A DNA stretch of 64,000 bases from Microbacterium sp. Root553 (GTDB taxonomy: Bacteria > Actinomycetota > Actinomycetes > Actinomycetales > Microbacteriaceae): the NCBI RefSeq assembly GCF_001426995.1, contig NZ_LMFY01000001.1:236240-300239 (forward strand), read 5' to 3'. This document shows, one piece after another, positions 8,067 through 14,742 of the stretch. Every line of letters begins with the position of its first letter. Position 1 is the stretch's first letter. The position numbers and the translations under genes were made by a program. The notes beneath the pieces are model-generated. The model ran no database searches. It saw only the letters and a list, made by a program, of their open reading frames with translations, and had not been told where the DNA came from.

Positions 8067-8702
8067 TCAGGCGAGTCCGTGCTCGAAGGCGAAGACCACC
8101 AGCTGCACGCGATCGCGCAGGCTCAGCTTGGCCAGGATACGGCTGATATGCGTCTTCACCGTCGCCTCGCTGAGGTACTCGCGGGCCGCGATCTCGGCGT
8201 TCGAGAGGCCCCTCGCCGCGAGGGCGAAGATCTCCCGCTCCCGGTCGGTGAGCGCTGCGAACTGCGGCGGCACGGGCTTGGGCGCCTCGGAGAAGTGCTC
8301 GAACAGCTCCCGGGTGGCCGACGCGGCGATGACGCTCGACCCGGAGTGCACGGTGCGGATCGCCGCGAGCAGGAACTCGGGGTCGGCATCCTTCAGGAGG
8401 AACCCGCTGGCACCCTGACGGATCGCCCGGGCGGCCGCCTCGTCGAGGTCGAAGGTGGTGAGCATGACGATCCGGGGCGGCTCGGGCCGCGAGAGGATCT
8501 CCGCCGTCGCCGTGAGACCGTCCATGACCGGCATCCTGATGTCCATCAGCACGACGTCGGGACGGGTCCTGGACACCACCTCGAGCCCCTCACGTCCGTC
8601 TCCGGCCTCGCCGACGACATCGATGTCGGGCTGCGAGGCGAGCAGCATGCGGATGCCGGCGCGGAACAGCGCCTGATCATCGACGAGGACGACCTTGATC
8701 AT
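8067..8702 (-). CDS. NarL/LuxR-type response regulator
   Basis: A 211-residue two-component regulator. The receiver domain has acidic residues D8/D9, phosphoacceptor D54 (in VVLMDIRMP), the conserved Thr near residue 82 and Lys104 (FLLKD). The C-terminal LuxR helix-turn-helix runs from about residue 150 (LTDREREIFALAARGLSNAEIA) to the end. The ATG at 8702 overlaps the kinase stop as ATGA, so kinase and regulator form one operon. Given the shared dyads at 8007 and 9907, its likely targets are its own operon and the downstream MacB-type ABC pair. Confidence 0.95.
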   Translation of the reverse strand: MIKVVLVDDQALFRAGIRMLLASQPDIDVVGEAGDGREGLEVVSRTRPDVVLMDIRMPVMDGLTATAEILSRPEPPRIVMLTTFDLDEAAARAIRQGASGFLLKDADPEFLLAAIRTVHSGSSVIAASATRELFEHFSEAPKPVPPQFAALTDREREIFALAARGLSNAEIAAREYLSEATVKTHISRILAKLSLRDRVQLVVFAFEHGLA

Positions 8703-9874
8703 GCGATTTCTCCGATCGGGAGCGAGGCACGCACCACGAACCGGGTGCCCTCGCGCTCCGCCTGAAGGCTACCGCCGACGAGCTGGGCACGTTCGCGCAT
8801 GCCGATCACTCCGTGCCCTCCACTGCTCGACGAGAGCTCGCGACCGACCGTGTTGCGCACGTCGATGTCGACGCGATCGGGAAGCCACGCGAGGTGCACG
8901 TCGACGGCGCCGTCGCCGTGCCGGATGGCGTTGGTGAGCGCCTCCTGCAGGATGCGGTACACGGCGAGCTGGATCGCCCCCGGCGGCTCGCCCGGCGGGG
9001 TGGGGTCGACGGTGATGCGCGGCTCGATGCCCGCCTGACGCACCTGGGCGAACAGCGCCTCGAGGTCGGCGAGCGTCGGCTGCGGCCCGTCGCCCTGACG
9101 ATGGCGCAGCTGGGTGAGCAGCAGGCGCACGTCGCTGAGCGCTGATCGCGCGGTCTGGGCGATGGTGCCCAGCGCCTCGGTGGCCATCTCGGGCTTCGCC
9201 GCGGCGGCGTACCGCGCACCGTCGGCCTGGGCGATGACCACGGCGAGCGAATGCGCCACGATGTCGTGCATGTCGCGGGCGATGCGCACGCGCTCCTGCT
9301 CCTCGGCCGCGAGGGATTCCGCCTGCAGCTGCGCGGAACGGGTGCGGCGGGCTCGCAGCACCACCCGCCACAGCAGACCGCACACCCAGGCGAACCCGAG
9401 GGCGAGGATCGAGAGAACGAGGAGCAGAGTGCCGATGGTCAGCTGATCCCAGCCGCTGGACCCGGAGCCGACACCCGTGACGGCCACCATGTACACGGCG
9501 GCGACGAGGCCGCCGAAGAGCGCCGAGCCGAACCCCCACCAGAGCACGGCACGCGAGCCCCAGGCCGCCGTCGCGTAGAGCACCAGCAGGATCCCGAGAT
9601 CGAGAGGGAGCGGACCGAGGCTCGCCGACATCTGGACGATCGCACCCGCCCAGGCGGCGACGAGGGCGAGAGCGGGGGCGAGCCGGCCGATCGCGACACC
9701 GCCGCACATCAGAAGCCCGGCCACGACGACCGCGACGACCGAGGCGCCGCCGGCGGTCGCGCTGCCCGTCCCCGGCCCGTAGAAGGCGACGGAGAACGGG
9801 GTGAGGACGACGAAGAGCAGCGCCGCCCCGACGATGTCGAGCACGAGCGCCGTGCGGGAGAGCGGGCGGATCAC
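8699..9874 (-). CDS. sensor histidine kinase (HisKA_3 type)
   Basis: A 391-residue membrane kinase. About six hydrophobic segments fill residues 10-170, with no sizeable extracellular sensor loop, as in intramembrane-sensing kinases linked to ABC exporters. The dimerisation/phosphoacceptor motif RIARDMHDIVAHSLAVVI places the phosphorylated histidine at residue 203. The ATPase part has the N-box LQEALTNAIRHG and a terminal GHGVIGMRERAQLVGG. Its partner is the overlapping LuxR-type regulator. The start is a GTG at 9874 with TAGCGT 6 nt upstream on the minus strand. The context (kinase, regulator, ABC) suggests envelope-stress or antimicrobial sensing. Confidence 0.93.
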   Translation of the reverse strand: MIRPLSRTALVLDIVGAALLFVVLTPFSVAFYGPGTGSATAGGASVVAVVVAGLLMCGGVAIGRLAPALALVAAWAGAIVQMSASLGPLPLDLGILLVLYATAAWGSRAVLWWGFGSALFGGLVAAVYMVAVTGVGSGSSGWDQLTIGTLLLVLSILALGFAWVCGLLWRVVLRARRTRSAQLQAESLAAEEQERVRIARDMHDIVAHSLAVVIAQADGARYAAAAKPEMATEALGTIAQTARSALSDVRLLLTQLRHRQGDGPQPTLADLEALFAQVRQAGIEPRITVDPTPPGEPPGAIQLAVYRILQEALTNAIRHGDGAVDVHLAWLPDRVDIDVRNTVGRELSSSSGGHGVIGMRERAQLVGGSLQAEREGTRFVVRASLPIGEIA

Positions 9875-9906
9875 TCCCCCACGCTACGCGGCCACGGAGG
9901 CGTCCC

Positions 9907-9925
9907 GCATCCGCCTGCAGATGTA
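9907..9925. promoter_or_regulatory. candidate operator of the kinase/regulator operon
   Basis: GCATCCG (9907-9913) followed by CCTGCAGATGTA (9914-9925) repeats the elements of the 8007-8040 dyad in a more compact, one-sided form, just upstream of the kinase GTG. It also overlaps the space between the methyltransferase stop and the kinase start. It may be an autoregulatory site. Confidence 0.35.
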
Positions 9926-9934
9926 TCCGACGGG

Positions 9935-10726
9935 TCAGGCGCGCGCGATGATCTCTCCGTGCGGCACGAGATACCAGCCGTCTCCGTCGTCGGCCCAGCG
10001 CGTCCACGCCTCGCTGATCGCCCGCAGGTCGGCACCTGTCGCCATCTCGCTGTCGACGAGCTGCCGGGCGAGCGCGGACTCGAGGATGCGGTCAGCCCAC
10101 ATGCCGCCCCACCAGGCGCGGTCCTCCGGCGTTGCGTAGGTCCAGGTGGAACCGGTCGCCGTGACGTCTTCGAATCCCGCGGCCCGCGCCCAGGCGAGCA
10201 GGCGTCGCCCGGCGTCCGGCTCTCCGCCGTTCGCCCGCGCGGCTCGCCGATAGAGGTCGAGCCAGTGGTCGAGCTCCGGAAGCATCGGGAACCAGAGGAA
10301 GCCCGCGTAGTCGGCGTCCCGCGCGGCGACCACTCCGCCCGGCGCGGTGACCCGACGCATCTCACGGAGCGCCTGCACCGGATCGCCGACGTGCTGCAGC
10401 ACCTGGTGCGTGTGCACGACGTCGAAGCTGTCGTCGGCGAAGCTCAGGGAGTGCACGTCCTCGACGGAGAAGTCGAGGTTCGTGAGCCCTCTGCTCGTCG
10501 CGAGGGCGCGCGACAGCGAGAGGGCGCCCTCATCGATCTCGGTCGCCGTCACATGGCCGACCACACCGGCGAAATCGACCGTGATGCTGCCCGGGCCCGC
10601 TCCGACGTCGAGAAGTCGCATGCCGGCCCCGAGATGCGGCCGCAGATACTCCGCCGAGTTCGCGATCGTGCGAGTGCTGTGCGAGCGGAGGACGGTGGCG
10701 TGATGTCCGTGCGTGTAGGTGGCCAT
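9935..10726 (-). CDS. class I SAM-dependent methyltransferase
   Basis: A 263-residue cytosolic methyltransferase. Motif I LLDVGAGPGSIT is at about residues 38-49, the acidic ribose-binding end of strand 2 is in ATEIDEGALS, and the later strands read SFDVVHTHQVLQHVGDP and RVTAPGGVVAARD, all in the UbiE/COQ5-like order. Substrate is not evident. It lies upstream of the kinase operon and 75 bp downstream of menE on the same strand. A menaquinone methyltransferase (MenG) role is conceivable from its neighbours, but the sequence is closer to generic class I enzymes, so I do not assign it. Confidence 0.85.
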   Translation of the reverse strand: MATYTHGHHATVLRSHSTRTIANSAEYLRPHLGAGMRLLDVGAGPGSITVDFAGVVGHVTATEIDEGALSLSRALATSRGLTNLDFSVEDVHSLSFADDSFDVVHTHQVLQHVGDPVQALREMRRVTAPGGVVAARDADYAGFLWFPMLPELDHWLDLYRRAARANGGEPDAGRRLLAWARAAGFEDVTATGSTWTYATPEDRAWWGGMWADRILESALARQLVDSEMATGADLRAISEAWTRWADDGDGWYLVPHGEIIARA

Positions 10727-10801
10727 GCCCCAGTCTCGCAGCAGCTCCCGGAGCGCACCGAATCGACCCCCGACGGAGCCGACCCGAACCCGCCCGGACG
10801 G

Positions 10802-11962
10802 TCAGTCCAGCTCGGCGACGGCGCGCCGGATCGCCTCTCGGTCGGGCTTTCCCGAGGCGAGCAGGTCGAGCTCGTCGACCAGGATCAGCCGCGCGGGCCT
10901 GGCGTGCTTGCCGAGCTCCTCGGCGACCACGTCGCGCGCGTGCGCGAGCTGCTCGGGCTCCGTGCGCCGCAGCGCCTCCCCACGCGGGGCGACGATCACC
11001 GAGGCCTCGCCCCAGCGCTCGTCCTCGACGCCCACCACGACCGCTCCGGTGAGCCCGGGCACGCGACGCACCAGCCGCTCGACGCGGTCGAGGGAGATGT
11101 TGAGTCCGCCGGAGACGATCACGTTGTCGGCCCGTCCGTGCACCCGCACCACGCCGTCGTCGAGAAGCCCGAGATCACCGGTGTGATACCAGCGGATGCC
11201 GTGCTCGTCCCGCGAGAAGTTCTTCGCCGTGAGCTCGCCGTCGCCGAGGTACCCCTCGGCGAGCATCGGGCCGGCGATGCGCAGCTCGCCGTCGACCGTC
11301 CGCACCCCGACGGTGTCGAGCGGCACCCCGTCGTAGACGCATCCGCCGCTGGTCTCTGTGGAGCCGTATGTGCGCACGAGCCGGATGCCGAGATCGGCCG
11401 CGCGCTCGCGCAGCGGTTCGGGCAGCGCCTGCCCGCCGACGAGGATCGCGCGATACGCCTGCAGCGCGGCGAGCACGGGGCGGTCGTCCGCAGCGTCGAG
11501 CAGGGTCGAGAGCTGCGCGGGCACGAGCGACGTGTAGAGCTCGGGGAGGGAGCTCGGTGCGCTCGAGGTCGGCCGGAGCATCGAGAGCGTCGACTCGGCG
11601 AAGGACGCGGGCGAGAACCGTCCGCTCAGCGCGACCGGCCGCGTGCCGGCGACCAGTGAACGCACGATGACCTGAAGGCCTGCGACATAGCCCGCCGGCA
11701 GGGCGAGCAGCCAGCGGCCCGCGCCGATCCGTGCCGCCGTGGCGTCTGCGCTCGCGCGCAGCGCCTCACCGCTCAGGGCGACGCGCTTGGGGATGCCGCT
11801 CGATCCCGACGTGGCGATCACGACCGCCGTCCCCTCGGAGACCCAGCTCGGGGCGTCGCCGAGCATGCCGAATCCGAGCGCGGGGCCCCCGTCGAGCGCA
11901 CGCGCGAGATCGCCGAGGAGTTCGGAGGGATCCTCGGCATCCGTCGATCTCAACGCGACCAT
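10802..11962 (-). CDS. menE: o-succinylbenzoate-CoA ligase (menaquinone synthesis)
   Basis: Activates o-succinylbenzoate to its CoA thioester with ATP. The 386-residue length is typical of the shortened actinobacterial MenE. Adenylate-forming motifs are present in order: P-loop ATSGSSGIPKR near residue 50, YGSTETSGG, the TGDLG hinge region, GRADNVIVSGGLN, and the catalytic lysine in LASGKPDRE close to the C terminus. The N-terminal part before the P-loop is only about 50 residues, as in other Actinobacteria. It follows menB by 25 bp on the same strand, so menB-menE form an operon, with menC divergent just beyond. Confidence 0.93.
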   Translation of the reverse strand: MVALRSTDAEDPSELLGDLARALDGGPALGFGMLGDAPSWVSEGTAVVIATSGSSGIPKRVALSGEALRASADATAARIGAGRWLLALPAGYVAGLQVIVRSLVAGTRPVALSGRFSPASFAESTLSMLRPTSSAPSSLPELYTSLVPAQLSTLLDAADDRPVLAALQAYRAILVGGQALPEPLRERAADLGIRLVRTYGSTETSGGCVYDGVPLDTVGVRTVDGELRIAGPMLAEGYLGDGELTAKNFSRDEHGIRWYHTGDLGLLDDGVVRVHGRADNVIVSGGLNISLDRVERLVRRVPGLTGAVVVGVEDERWGEASVIVAPRGEALRRTEPEQLAHARDVVAEELGKHARPARLILVDELDLLASGKPDREAIRRAVAELD

Positions 11963-11987
11963 GTGAGTGCGCTCCCTCGTGTCGGGG

Positions 11988-12899
11988 TCAGTAGTGCCAG
12001 GGGAAGGAGGTCCAGTCCGGATCCCTCTTCTCGAGGAACGAGTCCCGACCCTCGACGGCTTCGTCGGTGCCGTAGGCCAGACGCGTGGCCTCGCCTGCGA
12101 ACACCTGCTGTCCCACGAGTCCGTCGTCGACGGCGTTGAACGCGAACTTCAGCATCCGGATCGCGGTCGGCGACTTGGTGAGCACGGTGCGCGCCATCTT
12201 CAGTGCCTCGCGCTCGAGCTCCGCATGCGGCACGACGCGGTTCACGGCGCCGGCCTCGTACGCGCGCTGCGCCGAGTACTCCTCGGCGAGGAAGAACACC
12301 TCGCGCGCGAACTTCTGCCCCGTCTGCCGAGCCATGTAGGCCGAGCCGTAGCCCGCGTCGAAGCTGCCCACATCGGCGTCGGTCTGCTTGAACCGGGCCT
12401 CTTCGGCGGAGGCGATCGTGAGGTCGCAGACGACGTGCAGCGAATGCCCGCCGCCGGCCGCCCAGCCGGGGACGACCGCGATGACGACCTTGGGCATGAA
12501 GCGGATCAGTCGCTGCACCTCGAGGATGTGCAGCCTGCCCGCGCGTGCCGGATCGTGCACGGTCGTCTCGTCGTCGGAGTACTTGTAGCCGTCGCGGCCA
12601 CGGATCCGCTGGTCGCCGCCCGAGCAGAACGCCCAGCCGCCGTCCTTCGCGCTCGGGCCGTTGCCCGTCAGCAGCACCGCCCCGATGCGGGGGTTCTGCC
12701 GCGCATCGTCGAGCGCGCGGTACAGCTCGTCGACGGTGTGGGGACGGAAGGCGTTGCGCACCTCGGGCCGGTTGAACGCGATCCGGGCGACCCCTCCGTC
12801 CGTGCTCACATGGGCGGTGATGTCGGTGTAGTCCTCGGCTCCGGGCGCGAGCACCCATTCGTCCGGGTCGAACAGGTCTGAGACGAATGCGCTGGTCAC
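11988..12899 (-). CDS. menB: 1,4-dihydroxy-2-naphthoyl-CoA synthase
   Basis: Crotonase-family enzyme that closes the naphthoquinone ring from o-succinylbenzoyl-CoA. The 303-residue product shows VARIAFNRPEVRNAFRP, the MenB signature WAFCSGGDQRIRG, the oxyanion-hole loop VVPGWAAGGGHSLHVVCDL, and the family C terminus with RDPDWTSFPWHY. I start at GTG 12899, where the similarity to MenB begins. TAGGCT sits 7 nt upstream on the minus strand, fitting a leaderless start. It is the first gene of menB-menE and is divergent from menC with an 85-bp shared promoter region. Confidence 0.95.
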   Translation of the reverse strand: MTSAFVSDLFDPDEWVLAPGAEDYTDITAHVSTDGGVARIAFNRPEVRNAFRPHTVDELYRALDDARQNPRIGAVLLTGNGPSAKDGGWAFCSGGDQRIRGRDGYKYSDDETTVHDPARAGRLHILEVQRLIRFMPKVVIAVVPGWAAGGGHSLHVVCDLTIASAEEARFKQTDADVGSFDAGYGSAYMARQTGQKFAREVFFLAEEYSAQRAYEAGAVNRVVPHAELEREALKMARTVLTKSPTAIRMLKFAFNAVDDGLVGQQVFAGEATRLAYGTDEAVEGRDSFLEKRDPDWTSFPWHY

Positions 12900-12984
12900 G
12901 GTATCCAGCCTATTCCCGCCGGGGTCGCAGACGCTTCGGCACGGCGGATGCCCCGCCGCGGTCGTCTCAGAGCAGAATGAGCAC

Positions 12985-13962
12985 ATGCTCCCACCGCTCG
13001 CAGACCTGCTCAGCTCGGCCCGGATCGTCGCACTGCCCCTGCACACCCGGTTCCGCGGCGTCGACACCCGCGAGGCGCTGCTCATCGAGGGACCGCAGGG
13101 CTGGGCGGAGTTCTCCCCCTTCCTCGAGTACGAGGACGCGGAGGCGGCGACCTGGCTCGCGGCCGCGATCGACTTCGCCTGGAACGTGCAGCCCGCGCCG
13201 CTGCGGGAGCGGATCGGCGTGAACGCGACGATCCCCGCGGTCGAGGCCGCCCGCGTCGCCGAGGTCCTGGCGCGCTTCGCCGGGTGCCGCACCGCCAAGG
13301 TCAAAGTGGCAGAACCGGGGCAGACGCTCGCCGATGACATCGCCCGCGTCCGGGCCGTGCGCGAGGCCATGGGCCCGGAGGGCCGCATCCGCGTCGACGC
13401 GAACGGGCTGTGGAACGTCGACGAGGCCGAGCACGCCGTGCACGCCCTCAACGAGTTCGATCTCGAGTACGTCGAGCAGCCCTGCGCCACGGTGCCCGAA
13501 CTCGCCGAGCTGCGCACCCGCGTGAAGTACATGGGCATCCCGGTCGCGGCGGATGAGAGCATCCGCAAGTCGTCCGATCCGCTCGCCGTCGCCCGGGAGA
13601 AGGCCGCCGACCTGCTGGTGATCAAGGCGCAGCCGCTCGGCGGCGTCACGCACGCACTGCAGATCATCACGGCGGCAGGGCTTCCCGTGGTCGTCTCGAG
13701 CGCGCTCGACACGGCGGTCGGGCTCTCCCAGGGCGCGGCCCTGGCGGCCGCGATCCCGGCGCTGGACTACGACTGCGGGCTGGGCACGGCATCCCTGTTC
13801 CTCGACGACGTCGCAGATCTGCGCCCGGTCGACGGGTCGATTCCGGCCGGCCGCGTGACGCCGGATGCCGACGCCCTCACCCGCCTGGCCGCATCGACGG
13901 ACCGTCGCGACTGGTGGCTCGATCGACTCGCGCGCTGCTACGCCGTGCTCGAGGCCCGCTGA
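12985..13962 (+). CDS. menC: o-succinylbenzoate synthase
   Basis: Enolase-superfamily dehydratase that makes o-succinylbenzoate for menaquinone. The 325-residue protein carries the expected active-site series: KVKVAEPG with the acid/base lysine, metal ligands in RVDANG, EQPC and ADES, and the second lysine in LLVIKAQPLGG. It is divergent from menB-menE, so the three steps OSB synthesis, CoA activation and ring closure sit together. CAGAAT lies 6 nt before the ATG and no ribosome site is visible. Confidence 0.95.
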   Translation: MLPPLADLLSSARIVALPLHTRFRGVDTREALLIEGPQGWAEFSPFLEYEDAEAATWLAAAIDFAWNVQPAPLRERIGVNATIPAVEAARVAEVLARFAGCRTAKVKVAEPGQTLADDIARVRAVREAMGPEGRIRVDANGLWNVDEAEHAVHALNEFDLEYVEQPCATVPELAELRTRVKYMGIPVAADESIRKSSDPLAVAREKAADLLVIKAQPLGGVTHALQIITAAGLPVVVSSALDTAVGLSQGAALAAAIPALDYDCGLGTASLFLDDVADLRPVDGSIPAGRVTPDADALTRLAASTDRRDWWLDRLARCYAVLEAR

Positions 13963-13996
13963 CCGACCCCGATCCGCCTGCCTGCCCGCCGTCGCG

Positions 13997-14620
13997 TCAC
14001 TTCGCGAGCAGCAGCTGCACCAGCCTGCCCAGCTCCTCGCTGCCCGAGTGACGGAGCCTGTCGGAGTCCTGCCCGGCCATCGCTCCGCGAACGGTCATGC
14101 CCTCCCAGATGAGCATGAGCATGCGCGCCGCGTCGTAGGCCGGGACCTTCAGCTCGAGTGAGCTCACCGACACGATGTCGGTGATGATGGTCGCGATGCT
14201 CGAGACCATCTCACGCTCCTGGGCGAGGTAGGCGGCCCCGAACTGCGCATCCCTCAGAGCACGGATGCGGATCTCGCTCATCAGCATGACGTCGAGACGG
14301 TCCTCTTCGGCCGAATCCATGATCTGCTGCACGAGCTCAACCGGATCGCACCCCTCCGAGAGCCCTCCGTCGGCCGCGATCTCGTCGACGCGTCCGCGCA
14401 CGGCGTTGATGCGCTGCTCGGCGACGCTCCCGGCGAGCATGAGGAAGAGTTCGTCCTTCGAGTCGAAGTTCGAATAGAACGCGCCCCGGGTGAAGCCTGC
14501 TCGATCGCAGACCGCCTCGACAGAGGCGCCGTCGAGACCGACCTCGGCGAAGAGCTGGGCTGCGGCGTCGAGAAGTCGCACGCGTGTGTTCTCGCGACTG
14601 CGGGTGGCGGGTGTCGTCAT
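13997..14620 (-). CDS. TetR-family repressor
   Basis: A 207-residue regulator. The N-terminal helix-turn-helix reads LLDAAAQLFAEVGLDGASVE then AVCDRAGFTRGAFYSNFDSK (about residues 16-56), a classic TetR/AcrR form; the rest is a helical ligand-binding domain. The start ATG has an AGGAGG site. It is divergent from the MMPL-YhgE operon, and the 122-bp gap holds two palindromes, so the simplest reading is a local repressor of that exporter released by a small hydrophobic ligand. The ligand is unknown. Confidence 0.93.
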   Translation of the reverse strand: MTTPATRSRENTRVRLLDAAAQLFAEVGLDGASVEAVCDRAGFTRGAFYSNFDSKDELFLMLAGSVAEQRINAVRGRVDEIAADGGLSEGCDPVELVQQIMDSAEEDRLDVMLMSEIRIRALRDAQFGAAYLAQEREMVSSIATIITDIVSVSSLELKVPAYDAARMLMLIWEGMTVRGAMAGQDSDRLRHSGSEELGRLVQLLLAK

Positions 14621-14684
14621 CGAATCCTCCTGCCTCTCATTTTCACACCCCGCACACAGGGTGCGGAGCGTCGATCACTTTACG

Positions 14685-14719
14685 ATACATGTATGTATTG
14701 GATACAGTCGTGTATCCAA
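14685..14719. promoter_or_regulatory. candidate TetR operators between the divergent genes
   Basis: Two adjacent palindromes lie in the AT-rich core of the intergenic region: ATACATGTAT (14685-14694, perfect 10 bp) and TTGGATAC-N6-GTATCCAA (14698-14719, perfect 8-bp arms). The second ends 23 bp before the MMPL start codon and both lie within 100 bp of the TetR start, so a bound dimer could repress both genes. Confidence 0.6.
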
Positions 14720-14742
14720 ACCCGCATCTTCCGAGGAGCTCC

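Noticed and set aside
9251..11659. 802-residue plus-strand open frame opposite kinase, methyltransferase and menE
   Set aside because: It crosses three genes with clear families on the other strand and has His/Arg/Glu-rich shadow composition.
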